A stretch of 39,850 nt of DNA from Actinomycetes bacterium. GTDB lineage: Bacteria > Actinomycetota > Acidimicrobiia > Acidimicrobiales > Acidimicrobiaceae. Location of the stretch: NCBI GenBank assembly GCA_021777475.1, contig JAJYDM010000012.1, forward strand, positions 1-39,850. Direction: 5' to 3'. The translations under genes and the position numbers were made by a program. This document shows positions 17,291 through 25,970 of the stretch, piece after piece. The number at the start of each line of letters is the position of its first letter. Positions within the stretch are counted from its first letter, which is position 1. The notes below the pieces were generated by a model. It saw only the letters and a program-made list of their open reading frames with translations, was not told the DNA's origin and made no database searches.

Positions 17291-17620
17291 ATGTCAAGCA
17301 CTTCTGATCAAGTTCAGCCGGAGTCTGATGACGCGAAAATTGAGAACGAAGACGGTACGGCCAACCTCGATCAGCTACGAAAAGAAATACTCGCATCGAC
17401 GCCTGAGGTAATCATTGCCAACCACTGCTTCGGGTTGTTTGAGCTGGCCGCGATCTATCTTTCCGACAGCCCTCCACAACTCGGACCAGCCACACTGGCA
17501 ATCGACGCCCTTGCGGGAATCACCGAAGCCCTCAAAGGACGTCTGGGCAATCATGAGCAGGAGTTGTTGGAGGGAGTGTCACAATTGCGCCTTGCCTATA
17601 TTCAGGTTTCGGCACTTTGA
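17291..17620 (+). CDS. DUF1844-like small protein divergent from infC
   Basis: A 109-residue acidic protein. The first 40 residues are polar and probably disordered (MSSTSDQVQPESDDAKIEN...). The rest looks helical and amphipathic (PEVIIANHCFGLFELAAIYL, then PATLAIDALAGITEALKGRL, then LEGVSQLRLAYIQV). This matches, from memory, the DUF1844 proteins that sit next to infC in streptomycetes and relatives; no biochemical role is established. The ATG has GGAG 9 nt upstream. A TTGACA at 17264-17269 is too close to the start to serve with a normal -10. It is divergent from infC across about 220 bp, a layout that would allow shared control. Confidence 0.75.
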   Translation: MSSTSDQVQPESDDAKIENEDGTANLDQLRKEILASTPEVIIANHCFGLFELAAIYLSDSPPQLGPATLAIDALAGITEALKGRLGNHEQELLEGVSQLRLAYIQVSAL

Positions 17621-17690
17621 CGCACTCTCCTCTGGTGAGAGAGGGACCTGTGCACCCGCTTGGACCACCTATCGGCCACAGCCAGAAAAA

Positions 17691-17918
17691 TTAGAGCTTT
17701 TCCACCCTCAAAGCTTCCACACGTCCTCCTAGGGCCGGAAAGATCGAAAAGTAGACCGCGGTACCAGGTTCAATGACCCGGGTCCCGTCGGAGATGGTTG
17801 TGCAATGAAAGGGCACCTCGGTGCCGTCTAATCCGGCAATGACACCCAGACCAGCCGACTCGTCGAACCGGGCCACTACCCCGCGTCCACCGCCCGACAA
17901 AAGCACACTCAAATGCAT
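17691..17918 (-). CDS. Cold-shock-domain-like small protein
   Basis: A 75-residue single-domain protein beginning directly after the hisG stop (TAAATG). The pattern GVVARFDESAGLGVIAGLDG...VPFHCTTISDGTRVIEPG follows the cold-shock OB fold: a GxVxxFD strand, a GxGxI strand in the RNP1 position, an FH strand in the RNP2 position, then IxDGxRxIxxGxxVxF. The RNP1 aromatics of classic Csp proteins (GFGFI) are replaced by GLGVI, so single-stranded nucleic acid stacking may be weak or different. Tight linkage to hisG suggests cotranscription. The role is unknown. Confidence 0.78.
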   Translation of the reverse strand: MHLSVLLSGGGRGVVARFDESAGLGVIAGLDGTEVPFHCTTISDGTRVIEPGTAVYFSIFPALGGRVEALRVEKL

Positions 17919-18794
17919 TTAGGGAACAATCTTTGACAGAGGTATTTCCAGAATGTCGGTTGCTCCGGCATCCTTGAGCGCGGGGATCAAGGTGTTTATC
18001 TGCGATCTCGCGACAACAGCCTCGACAGCGTAGCCAACATCGCCAAAAAGCTTGGAAATGGTCGGCGCCTTCATGAATGGAATTGTCGCTATTACCGAGT
18101 TCAGATCACTCTCACCAACATTCAGCTTGACGAGCACATTGCCACGCGCCTTCAACGTACCGGTTAAGAGGGTCATGATCTGATTCATGGCGTGTGACTT
18201 GACGGGGTCGCTGACCGATGTCGGATTGGCTACGACCTCAGTGTAAGAGACCAATATGGTGTCCACGATTCGCAGACCAGATGCCCTGATCGCCCGTCCA
18301 GTCTCTGTTATCTCTACAATTGCGTCGGCAATATCGGGGATTTTCGCCTCAGTGGCGCCATATGATAGCGAAATATGTGCGGGAATCCCAAGCGAATCGA
18401 AATACCGCTTGGTCAGGGCAGGATACTCGGTTGAAACCCTAAGATTTGGCTTCAGGTCCTTGCTCGACTGCACCGGCGAATTGTTTGCCACCGCCAGCAC
18501 TATCCGAATCGGGTTTGAGGTGGCCTTAGAGTACCCAAGCTCGCCGAGGGAAACCACGTTTGCCCCCGTCTCTTCGATCCAGTCTCTCCCAGTGATTCCA
18601 AAATCAAACCGGCCCTCGGCAACGTAACTAGCGATCTCCTGTGGCCGGAGAATCCTCACCTCGTCAATTCGAGGGTCATCGATCCTTCCTCTGTAGTCCA
18701 CATCGGAAGCACGTGAAACCGATAGATCGGCCTGGGAAAATAGGTCAAGAGTTGCCTTCTCTAGCGAACCCTTGGGAAGTACCAATCGAAGCAT
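17919..18794 (-). CDS. hisG: ATP phosphoribosyltransferase (long form)
   Basis: First step of histidine synthesis: ATP plus PRPP gives phosphoribosyl-ATP. MLRLVLPKGSLEKATLDLF is the standard start, and FDFGITGRDWIEETGANV near residue 70 is conserved. The PRPP-loop region includes DAIVEITETGRAIRASGL. At 291 residues it is the long HisG with a C-terminal regulatory domain (from about residue 215, GNVLVKLNVGESDLNSVIATIP). That domain binds histidine in characterised relatives, so it should act without HisZ and be feedback inhibited. No other his gene is in the window; here hisG is at the end of the riboflavin cluster, 35 bp after ribH. Confidence 0.97.
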   Translation of the reverse strand: MLRLVLPKGSLEKATLDLFSQADLSVSRASDVDYRGRIDDPRIDEVRILRPQEIASYVAEGRFDFGITGRDWIEETGANVVSLGELGYSKATSNPIRIVLAVANNSPVQSSKDLKPNLRVSTEYPALTKRYFDSLGIPAHISLSYGATEAKIPDIADAIVEITETGRAIRASGLRIVDTILVSYTEVVANPTSVSDPVKSHAMNQIMTLLTGTLKARGNVLVKLNVGESDLNSVIATIPFMKAPTISKLFGDVGYAVEAVVARSQINTLIPALKDAGATDILEIPLSKIVP

Positions 18795-18829
18795 CTAAAA
18801 ATTCCGTTCTGAATATCGGCCACTCAACA

Positions 18830-19318
18830 CTAGATCGAGCGCTTGAGGCTGACCATTTCAATTGCGGTCTCCGCGAATTCGCGGCCTTTGTTCCCTAAAG
18901 TCATCTCACTTCTTTCGATCGCCTGCTCAATATTCTCGGTGGTGAGCACTCCGAATATGGTCGGAATTCCAAACTCCAAACCCACCTGTGCCACTCCGTT
19001 GGAACAGGCGTTTACCACAACTTCATAGTGAGTTGTGGCTCCGCGAATAACCGATCCGAGACAGATTATCGCGCTATACTTACCGCTCTCAGCAAGCCAC
19101 TTTGCCGCAATCGGAATCTCCATCGCACCAGGAACTCGGACGATCTGAATATTCTTTTCCCCAATGCCGTGGAATTTCAACCCACCAACGACTCCTTCAA
19201 TCAATTCCTTGGTGATGAAGTCGTTGTAGCGGGAAGCCACCAGAACGTACGTATCTGACTCGCCGGTCACCAGCGGTTCAGGCTCAGGATCTACTAAGGC
19301 TTCACTCCCACCGGGCAT
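18830..19318 (-). CDS. ribH: 6,7-dimethyl-8-ribityllumazine synthase
   Basis: Condenses 5-amino-6-ribitylamino-uracil with dihydroxybutanone phosphate to lumazine, the penultimate riboflavin step. Of its 162 residues, VLVASRYNDFITKELIEG, IVRVPGAMEIPIAAKWL and SVIRGATTHYEVVVN are the family motifs; His of THYE is the general acid/base. The first 20 or so residues are an acidic, Pro-rich extension. The ATG has a GGAAGGTG ribosome site. It lies 43 bp after ribBA. Confidence 0.97.
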   Translation of the reverse strand: MPGGSEALVDPEPEPLVTGESDTYVLVASRYNDFITKELIEGVVGGLKFHGIGEKNIQIVRVPGAMEIPIAAKWLAESGKYSAIICLGSVIRGATTHYEVVVNACSNGVAQVGLEFGIPTIFGVLTTENIEQAIERSEMTLGNKGREFAETAIEMVSLKRSI

Positions 19319-19361
19319 TAAGCTTCACCTTCCTCGACACCAAAAATTACTTTTGACTAGC

Positions 19362-20591
19362 CTAATCGTCCAAGCCATCCAGAAGGTGACCCATACGCTC
19401 CCTTTTGGTTCTTAGGTAGTTGATATTTTCGGGATTTACGGAAGCTGGCAACTTCACCCTCTCGACAATATTGAGCCCAAATCCTTCCAGCCCTCCGTAT
19501 TTGGCTGGATTGTTGGTTATGAGCCTCGTCTCGGTGATTCCCAGGTCGACCAGCATCTGAGCTCCGATGCCGTACTCCCTGGAGTCGACCGGAAGCCCCA
19601 ACTCCAGGTTTGCATCGACTGTATCGCGCCCCTGCTCCTGAAGGCTGTATGCGCGGACTTTGTGAGCCAAGCCAATACCTCTTCCTTCATGACCACGGAG
19701 ATAGATGACTACGCCGGCGCCCTCCTTGGCGATCATTTGAAGCGCAGCATCCAACTGAGGTCCGCAGTCGCACCTGAGCGAGCCGAACACGTCGCCAGTC
19801 AGACATTCCGAATGGACCCTTACGAGCACAGGGGAGCCATCGTCGATGGTTCCCATCGTAAGTGCAACATGATTCTCTCCGTCAAGTACCGACTCATAGA
19901 CAATGCAGGTGAAATCGCCATAGACAGTCGGAATTCTAGCGGTGGCGCCCTCAACCCGTCTAACCAGCTTGTCCTTCTTGCGACGGTATCTGACCAGCTC
20001 GGCTATGGACACCATTACCAGGTCATACTTCTCGCTAAACTTCTTCAACTCTTCGAATCTCGCCATCTGGGACTTGTCTTCGGACACGATCTCGCATAAG
20101 ACACCGGCCGGCTCGAGACCTGCCGCAATCGCCAAATCAACAGCGGCCTCGGTGTGGCCGGCCCGCTTCAGGACACCACCTTCCCGATAGCGAAGTGGAA
20201 GGATATGGCCTGGACGCGCAAAGTCCGTGGCTCTGAAGTTCCGGTCCGCAAGGGCCCTTATCGTCGCCGAACGGTCATGCGCCGAGATTCCAGTAGTCGT
20301 GCCGTGTGTGTAGTCCACGCTGACCGTAAACGCAGTCCTCTGTGACTCGGTATTGTCGACCACCATCAAAGGAAGCTCAAGCTCATCCAAACGGTCGCCC
20401 TTCAGCGAAACGCAAATGAAACCAGAGGTATGCTTGATGAAGAACGAAATTGCGTCCTGCGTAGCGTACTGCGCAGCCATAATGAGGTCGCCCTCATTCT
20501 CACGATCCTCATCGTCGACCACGACAACCATCTCGCCTCGAGCAATCGCCGCAACGGCCTCTTCGATGGTTCCAAGTCCCACTGTCATCAC
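19362..20591 (-). CDS. ribBA: Bifunctional DHBP synthase / GTP cyclohydrolase II
   Basis: The N-terminal half (about 1-205) makes 3,4-dihydroxy-2-butanone-4-phosphate from ribulose-5-phosphate: [13 protein letters not shown] binds metal and substrate, [18 protein letters not shown] and [12 protein letters not shown] hold catalytic residues. The C-terminal half (about 210-409) opens [19 protein letters not shown] carries three zinc-binding Cys, followed by GHEGRGIGL, then [16 protein letters not shown]. The fusion is common in actinobacteria and means both riboflavin branches start from one protein. The frame opens GTG ATG ACA GTG; the first GTG, the ATG at 20588 and the GTG at 20582 are all possible starts near an AGGGTG. 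Confidence 0.97.
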   Translation of the reverse strand: MMTVGLGTIEEAVAAIARGEMVVVVDDEDRENEGDLIMAAQYATQDAISFFIKHTSGFICVSLKGDRLDELELPLMVVDNTESQRTAFTVSVDYTHGTTTGISAHDRSATIRALADRNFRATDFARPGHILPLRYREGGVLKRAGHTEAAVDLAIAAGLEPAGVLCEIVSEDKSQMARFEELKKFSEKYDLVMVSIAELVRYRRKKDKLVRRVEGATARIPTVYGDFTCIVYESVLDGENHVALTMGTIDDGSPVLVRVHSECLTGDVFGSLRCDCGPQLDAALQMIAKEGAGVVIYLRGHEGRGIGLAHKVRAYSLQEQGRDTVDANLELGLPVDSREYGIGAQMLVDLGITETRLITNNPAKYGGLEGFGLNIVERVKLPASVNPENINYLRTKRERMGHLLDGLDD

Positions 20592-20623
20592 CCTGTCTGT
20601 TTAGATAAATTGCGCCCTTGTCA

Positions 20624-21196
20624 TCAGCTGGGTATTCCTAGGGTGTGCATACGTTCAACATACTTAGCTACTATGTCAAACTCCAGATTCACCCTCTCAC
20701 CGATATCTCTGCTCCCCAGTGTAGTCACTGAGCTGGTATGAGGAATAATCGAGACTGTGGCAAAATCCCGTCCGGCCTCCACAACGGTAAGTGAAACCCC
20801 GTCGATGGCTATGGAACCCTTCTCAACCACATACTTGGCAAACTCCGGGTCAAAGCCGATAATCATGTTCGGAGCAGGCTCCCTGACAATCCCCACAGTG
20901 TCAACGTGACCCTGAACAATGTGGCCCCCCAAACGATCGGACACCCTGACTGGCCTTTCAAAATTAACGGGATCTCCAGGTCTTAGATAGCCGAGGTTGG
21001 TCCTTGCCAACGTCTCGGAAATGGCATTTGCTGTCCAGTCGTCCCCTCTGAAGTCGATAACGGTCAAACAGCAGCCGTTAACGGCTATCGATTCCCCAGC
21101 CTCATAGGGAGACTCATTGCCGGGCCAGCTGAAGGTGAACCTATCTCCGTCCCTCGACTTGAAAGACCCAAGCCCCTCCACTAAACCAGTAAACAT
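20624..21196 (-). CDS. ribE: Riboflavin synthase, alpha chain
   Basis: Dismutates two lumazine molecules into riboflavin and the ribityl pyrimidine. The 190 residues contain two tandem lumazine-binding beta barrels: the first begins MFTGLVEGLGSF, the second has GGHIVQGHVDTVGIV, and each is about 90 residues. The ATG has GGGAGGA 5 nt upstream, the strongest ribosome site of the rib genes. The symbol ribC is used in some species. It lies 41 bp after ribD and 32 bp before ribBA. Confidence 0.97.
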   Translation of the reverse strand: MFTGLVEGLGSFKSRDGDRFTFSWPGNESPYEAGESIAVNGCCLTVIDFRGDDWTANAISETLARTNLGYLRPGDPVNFERPVRVSDRLGGHIVQGHVDTVGIVREPAPNMIIGFDPEFAKYVVEKGSIAIDGVSLTVVEAGRDFATVSIIPHTSSVTTLGSRDIGERVNLEFDIVAKYVERMHTLGIPS

Positions 21197-21237
21197 CCCG
21201 ATCCTCCCTTGGGTTTTCGAATCAGCTTATGCCGACG

Positions 21238-22263
21238 TCAGAGGGACTCGATCAGTTTAGAAGCCCGCTTGGACCAGGCTACAATCTCCACATCGTTCCC
21301 AATGGACAATACGCTCTTCGAATCAAGTCTTGTCATATCACCTATCGTTTCGGCGCCGTGTCCCGCAAAAGCAGACCTGCCATCCTGTCCTCCATGGAGT
21401 GCGGGGGCAATATAAAAGACATACTGGTCGATAAGGTCGCTATCGAGAAAACTCTTGGCCAGACTTGCCCCGCCTTCGAGGAGAACCTGAAGCACGCCAT
21501 TTTCGCCCAGCTCCTTTAAAAGTTCTTCAGGAGATCCAGAAAACTCTTCCGCTGGCAGGACCTTTGACCCGTCAGGAATTCGGCCAAAAACGATTCGCCT
21601 GGGCGATCTTGAGACTCCGGGGATTCTTACCGTCAAGCGCGGGTCATCCAATCTGATAGTATTTGCTCCTACCACCACTGCATCCGACTCAGCACGAAGC
21701 ATTTGAACACGTGTCCGGGCAGCTTCACCGGTTATCCAGTTCGAACTCCCATCGTTTGCAGCGATTCTCCCGTCAAGAGTGCTAGCCAGTTTCAAGACGA
21801 CCCACGGCAGGCCAGTCGATCTCTGCTTCAAATAAGGAGCCAGCTGCGCCTTCACCGCCTCCTTTGCAACACCTAGTATCACCTGCACCCCATGTTCCCG
21901 GAGATACGCGATTCCGGCGCCTTTTACCCTTTGGTCCGGATCGACCAACGATACCACAACCGTTTTTACGCCAGCTCTGACGATGGCATGTGTGCACGGA
22001 GGTGTCTTCCCGTGATGGGAACATGGCTCTAGCGTGACAAAAAGTGTGGACCCTGCAGCATCAGAACCAGCCAGATCAAGAGCGGCAACTTCCGCATGGG
22101 AGCTGCCGGGACTCTGAGTATGCCCGGTAACCATGCCATGATCTGTCACCAGCACAGCCCCCACCCAGGGATTGGGAGGAGCAAGCAATCGTGCCTTCTC
22201 GGCCTCTGCGACAGCGAGGAGCATTATGTTCTCGAACTGCTCCGGAGAGGTCGTAGATGACAC
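21238..22263 (-). CDS. ribD: Bifunctional riboflavin deaminase/reductase RibD
   Basis: Deaminates and then reduces the pyrimidine product of GTP cyclohydrolase II. The N-terminal cytidine-deaminase-like domain (about 1-145) shows the zinc site HAEVAAL and TLEPCSHHGKTPPC. The C-terminal NADPH reductase domain (about 150-341) has LPWVVLKLASTLDGRIA, then SDAVVVGANTIRLDDPRLTVR. The GTG start overlaps the preceding stop as TAGTG with AGGGGGAT upstream. Because that stop belongs to another coding gene, there is no room for an FMN riboswitch in front. Confidence 0.96.
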   Translation of the reverse strand: MSSTTSPEQFENIMLLAVAEAEKARLLAPPNPWVGAVLVTDHGMVTGHTQSPGSSHAEVAALDLAGSDAAGSTLFVTLEPCSHHGKTPPCTHAIVRAGVKTVVVSLVDPDQRVKGAGIAYLREHGVQVILGVAKEAVKAQLAPYLKQRSTGLPWVVLKLASTLDGRIAANDGSSNWITGEAARTRVQMLRAESDAVVVGANTIRLDDPRLTVRIPGVSRSPRRIVFGRIPDGSKVLPAEEFSGSPEELLKELGENGVLQVLLEGGASLAKSFLDSDLIDQYVFYIAPALHGGQDGRSAFAGHGAETIGDMTRLDSKSVLSIGNDVEIVAWSKRASKLIESL

Positions 22264-22754
22264 TAATCCCCCTGCTTTACGCTCTCATGGCCAGGAGAGG
22301 TGCCCGCCAGAAGCTCTAAGGCGTGTGGAATGATGTCCAGTACGGCAGACACCGTCTCCCGTGCACCACCAGGCGAGCCAGGCGTGTTGATAATTAAGGC
22401 TGTCCCCCTCGTGCCTGCAACTGCCCTGGACAGCCTTCCCAAGGGCGACACCAAACGTGTTGCCTCAGCGAGTCCGGGAGCCTCCCGCTCCAACACCATC
22501 CTGGTACCTTCCGGCGTGAGATCACGCGGCCCGAAACCAGTTCCACCGGTTGATACCACCAGACCCGTGAAAGCGTGGGTAAGAGAAACAAGAGCCCGCG
22601 CGACGCTGTCGGCACCGTCCGCTACGACCCGGCGTTCCACTACGCGAAAACCGGCCTGGGTAAGGACATCTTCAAGCACCTGGCCTGAACGGTCCTCCCT
22701 GGTGCCCGCCACCACTCCATCGGACACCGTCAGTATCTTCGCCAACAACTCCAT
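22263..22754 (-). CDS. MogA/MoaB-family molybdenum cofactor protein
   Basis: A 163-residue MoCF-fold protein. ILTVSDGVVAGTREDRSGQVL opens the domain, and VVSTGGTGFGPRDLTPEGT holds the molybdopterin-binding TGGTG and the DxTPE motif. INTPGSPGGARE and PHALELL close it. Members adenylylate molybdopterin (MogA) or are related MoaB proteins; which one applies cannot be decided from sequence alone. No other moa/moe gene is nearby. The ATG overlaps the rpe stop as TAATG with AGAGGTGAG upstream, so it is translated with the rpe-rib genes. Confidence 0.9.
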   Translation of the reverse strand: MELLAKILTVSDGVVAGTREDRSGQVLEDVLTQAGFRVVERRVVADGADSVARALVSLTHAFTGLVVSTGGTGFGPRDLTPEGTRMVLEREAPGLAEATRLVSPLGRLSRAVAGTRGTALIINTPGSPGGARETVSAVLDIIPHALELLAGTSPGHESVKQGD

Positions 22755-23422
22755 TATTCGCTCACCTCTTGCGCATGTCGTGCGGCTGCTTTAAGTTCCC
22801 TGATCGCCTTTGCTGGGTCGGGCTTTCCAAATACGGCCGAGCCTGCGACGAAGACCTCGGCCCCCGCCAGGCAGGACCTGTTAATGGTCTCGAGCGATAT
22901 GCCGCCATCGATTTCCAAAATTGTCCCAGCCCCGCTCTCATTGATCAGCTCTTTGGCCCGGCGCAATGAGTGCAGCACATCAGCAATAAAGGATTGACCG
23001 GCAAATCCCGGAAAAACGCTCATTACAAGCAACAGATCCAACTGCGGAATGAAGCTGGCGTAGTCCTCAAAGACCGCATCGGGATTCACCGCCATTCCAG
23101 CCTTCATTCCAAGATCCCGCGCCATCTTGACAAGTTCCAACGTCCGTCCCACCTCAAAATGGAATGTGACCGAGTCGGCACCGGCCTTCGCAAAGTCTGA
23201 CAGGTAGTCCCACGGATCTGTAATCATCAGATGGCAGTCAAGATAGCTATTTGTATGGCGGCGAATAGACGCCACTACCGGAGCACCAATGGTCAGATTT
23301 GGAACGAAGTGTCCATCCATTACATCCACGTGGATCCAGGATGTTTCGGGTTCAACTGCATGAATTGCCTCGCCCAAATAGGCAAAGTCGGCTGAAAGTA
23401 TCGATGGAGCGATCTCTATCAC
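22754..23422 (-). CDS. rpe: Ribulose-phosphate 3-epimerase
   Basis: Interconverts ribulose-5-phosphate and xylulose-5-phosphate in the pentose phosphate pathway. The TIM barrel of 222 residues has IAPSILSADF, HVDVMDGHFVPNLTIG (metal ligands His and Asp), VMSVFPGFAGQSFI and LEIDGGIS, all typical. The start is a GTG with AGGA about 8 nt upstream. Its place just before the rib genes fits a supply role, since ribulose-5-phosphate is the RibB substrate, although linkage to fmt/def and rib is a general actinobacterial neighbourhood. Confidence 0.97.
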   Translation of the reverse strand: MIEIAPSILSADFAYLGEAIHAVEPETSWIHVDVMDGHFVPNLTIGAPVVASIRRHTNSYLDCHLMITDPWDYLSDFAKAGADSVTFHFEVGRTLELVKMARDLGMKAGMAVNPDAVFEDYASFIPQLDLLLVMSVFPGFAGQSFIADVLHSLRRAKELINESGAGTILEIDGGISLETINRSCLAGAEVFVAGSAVFGKPDPAKAIRELKAAARHAQEVSE

Positions 23423-23465
23423 AGCTAAATCCTACTCATGAGAATATTGGGAGAATGACTAGTAA

Positions 23466-24344
23466 TCAGATAAAACGTAGGTCCTTAATTTGTTTCATCC
23501 CGTTAATCCAATCCCTGGCTTCCATGATCCGCTTGTTCTGCGGCTGAACAGACTTAAGTTCTATCGCACCACTTCCCGTGCCCACCAAGACACCGGTAAC
23601 CTCGCCCTGACCAAGAGCAACCTCGCCGGCAGTGAACTCGGACGCTGCAAAGATCTTGAAGCGAGCGCCCTGGAGAGTTGTCCAAGCTCTTCCAAGTCTT
23701 ATCTTCCTCATTACTTCAGCGGTCGATCCCGCCCAGTCGATCCTCAGATCTTCGATAGTGAGCTTGTGAGCATATGTAGCTTTGCCCACCTGTTCTATCG
23801 GAGAGCAGAAGGCGGTTTCACCAAGCGCGAGTTCGGTACCAAGTGCCTCGTTGGCTAATGTACTCAACCTCCTAGCCAACTGATCCAACGTGATCTCGCG
23901 GTCAAGTGGAAACCGTCTAGTTTGGTATACAGGTCCGGCATCCAGCTCTTTGACAAGTTTCATCACACAGATGCCTGTCTCGGAATCACCTGCGAGGATC
24001 GCTCTCTCCATTGGCGCTGCTCCGCGCCACCGCGGAAGAAGCGAAAAGTGAAGATTTATAAAAAGTCCTTTATTCAAAAGGGTATCCGATATTAGCCGAC
24101 CGTATGCGACGACAACCGCCAAATCAAAATCGACATCGAGCAACGCCTTTGGATCGTGCGATACATTCAAATTCAGTTGGAGGGCCAACTCTTTGACTGG
24201 TGATGCAGTGAGAGCCGAGCCTCGGCCGCGCTTCTTGTCCTCTCCTGTAACCACAATCGGTACTTCATAACCGTTGTCGATAAGGTAGCGTAACGTGGAC
24301 ACCGATATTTCTGGAGTTCCCAGAAACGCAATTCTTTTGATCAC
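23466..24344 (-). CDS. fmt: Methionyl-tRNA formyltransferase
   Basis: Formylates initiator Met-tRNA with 10-formyl-THF. The N-terminal Rossmann-like domain (about 1-190) starts RIAFLGTPEISVSTL and has the catalytic block NLHFSLLPRWRGAAPMERAI (Asn and His), then KELDAGPVYQTR with the Asp. A C-terminal OB-like domain follows. The 292 residues are slightly short of the usual 305-315. The GTG start has no good Shine-Dalgarno and lies 25 bp after def, so coupled translation is likely. Pairing with def is a near-universal arrangement: one adds and the other removes the formyl group. Confidence 0.96.
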   Translation of the reverse strand: MIKRIAFLGTPEISVSTLRYLIDNGYEVPIVVTGEDKKRGRGSALTASPVKELALQLNLNVSHDPKALLDVDFDLAVVVAYGRLISDTLLNKGLFINLHFSLLPRWRGAAPMERAILAGDSETGICVMKLVKELDAGPVYQTRRFPLDREITLDQLARRLSTLANEALGTELALGETAFCSPIEQVGKATYAHKLTIEDLRIDWAGSTAEVMRKIRLGRAWTTLQGARFKIFAASEFTAGEVALGQGEVTGVLVGTGSGAIELKSVQPQNKRIMEARDWINGMKQIKDLRFI

Positions 24345-24369
24345 AGCACCGACCGGGAGACCAACTGGG

Positions 24370-24912
24370 CTATCCCCTGTCCGAAAGACGCCGCCTGGCC
24401 ATTTGGTGGTCCGGAGTCAGTGCCTGCGAACGAAGAATCTTCATGGCCTGCTTGTGCTGGTCCGGATCAAGCCTTTCGATCAACAATACCCCGTCTAGAT
24501 GGTCAATTTCATGCTGGAAAACCCGCCCAAGAAGTTCGGATGCTTCCAGTTTTATTTCATTCCCACTTAGATCGATACCCTCCAAAAAGACATGATTCGG
24601 CCTAGTGATCGGCCAATACATTCCAGGAACAGAAAGACAACCCTCTTCGTAGGTCCATTCTCCGCTCGACTCGGTTATTCTCCCATTCAGCACCGCGGAA
24701 GGACCGTCGCCAATGTCATAGACAAACAGTCGCTTCTGCACCCCGACCTGGGTGGCGGCTAATCCCACTCCGGGCGCCTCATTCATCGTCTCAATCATGT
24801 CCTCAACCAGGCGCAGAACGGACTCGTCGATATTTTCAATGTCCGACGTGACCTGGCGCAGCACTGGATCACCAAATGTTCTGATTGAAAATGTTGCCAC
24901 ATGAATCATCAT
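24370..24912 (-). CDS. def: Peptide deformylase
   Basis: Metalloenzyme removing formyl from nascent N-termini. All three motifs are intact: GVGLAATQVG, EGCLSVP and HEIDHLDG (one Cys and two His ligands plus the catalytic Glu). The frame is open to 25005, but the first 31 residues of that version (GIISGLPIVSGFFKDFTL...) are unlike Def. The family N terminus is SIRTFGDPVLRQ, so I start at the ATG at 24912. A GTG at 24900 is equally plausible: TATGAT, a good -10, ends 7 nt before it, which would make it leaderless. No Shine-Dalgarno precedes either. Confidence 0.93.
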   Translation of the reverse strand: MMIHVATFSIRTFGDPVLRQVTSDIENIDESVLRLVEDMIETMNEAPGVGLAATQVGVQKRLFVYDIGDGPSAVLNGRITESSGEWTYEEGCLSVPGMYWPITRPNHVFLEGIDLSGNEIKLEASELLGRVFQHEIDHLDGVLLIERLDPDQHKQAMKILRSQALTPDHQMARRRLSDRG

Positions 24913-25073
24913 AGAGGGAAACGCCGATTTCGAGATTGTCGCCGGCAAGGTGAAGTCCTTGAAAAAACCACTTACTATTGGCAGCCCCGAGATGATACCG
25001 CGCACCTACCTTCAGAACCCCTTTTGACTAATTAGCACGAATCGGGTGGCACTGAAGGGAATTTTGCGATCTA

Positions 25074-25970
25074 ATGGTTGAAACCTCGCAACAAAAGGCG
25101 GTATCGGGATTGTCTGAGCATGTAAGCAGAGTGATGTGGCGGCTATACGAGCCGATCCATTCGGTCGTGTACTTTCACCCGAATGCCACAGCTAGTTACA
25201 GCGAGGCCGGCCTCAAAGGTGGCTGGATGAGCTACTTCGCCTCCCGCTCTGCGGCCCTTGGAACGCCAAGCGCGGAGGTTGTACAAGCCGCCTTCTACCA
25301 CTTCGCCCCGGCGATGGTAAGGAGAGCAATTCCCGATGCGTGGAGCCTTGCGAGTCCTCGCGAAATACTTAAAGTACGCCACGAGATCGCCGTCGACGCG
25401 ATTCAGAACGGAGTCGAAGGACTGGTTTCTAAAACTCAATTCGACCGCATTGCTTCGCGGCTATACGACATCGCCATCACCCTACCGATCAGCGGAAGGG
25501 TCCTCTATGCCGCGCATCTGACGGTAAACTGGGGTGACTCTGCCGCAGCTAGGCTTTTTGGTGCCGCTACCCTGCTTCGCGAACACCGTGGAGACACGCA
25601 TAACGCAGCTTTGGCCGCCCATGGCATCGATGGCGTTCAGTCCCACCTTCTGCAGATTGCCGCTGGTGCCGTCACCCACGATCTTATCTTTCCCACCCGC
25701 GGCTGGTCTGTTGAGACGTGGAATGAGGGCTTCGAGAAGCTTTTGTCTGCCGGCATCCTCTCCACCTACAGCACTCCAAGACAGCCGATACTCACCGATT
25801 TGGGACGCGACATAAAGAACCAGATAGAGTCCCAGACCGACAGCAACTCAAATCCCTGGTTTTCGCTGGAGGGGTCGAGACTGGCCAATATCCGGACTGA
25901 TCTTAAAGAGATCTCGGCAGCAGTAAGAAGTTACGTCGGGTTCCCGGCCAACAACCCGATAGGTGTCTAG
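25074..25970 (+). CDS. SCO6745-family protein (helix-turn-helix-like, unknown function)
   Basis: A 298-residue soluble protein matching, from memory, the actinobacterial SCO6745 family. VMWRLYEPIHSVVYFHPNA near the start and GGWMSYFASRSAALG are the family's typical N-terminal block, and HLTVNWGDSAAARLFGAATLLREHRGD (about 145-172) is its most characteristic segment. RGWSVETWNEGFEKL, then TDLGRDIKNQIE, looks like the C-terminal winged-helix-like part. A role in regulation has been guessed for the family, but none is proven. It is the only plus-strand gene between def and priA. Its TAG stop and that of priA share the same CTAG, so the genes overlap tail to tail by 4 bp. Confidence 0.82.
   Translation: MVETSQQKAVSGLSEHVSRVMWRLYEPIHSVVYFHPNATASYSEAGLKGGWMSYFASRSAALGTPSAEVVQAAFYHFAPAMVRRAIPDAWSLASPREILKVRHEIAVDAIQNGVEGLVSKTQFDRIASRLYDIAITLPISGRVLYAAHLTVNWGDSAAARLFGAATLLREHRGDTHNAALAAHGIDGVQSHLLQIAAGAVTHDLIFPTRGWSVETWNEGFEKLLSAGILSTYSTPRQPILTDLGRDIKNQIESQTDSNSNPWFSLEGSRLANIRTDLKEISAAVRSYVGFPANNPIGV

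Noticed and set aside
17624-17641. CTCTC-loop-GAGAG hairpin after the DUF1844-like gene
   Set aside because: Only 5 bp of stem and no T tract, so not supported as a terminator.
22264-22300. FMN riboswitch before the riboflavin genes
   Set aside because: ribD overlaps the preceding coding gene by 1 bp, so there is no leader; none of the other rib gaps exceeds about 45 bp.
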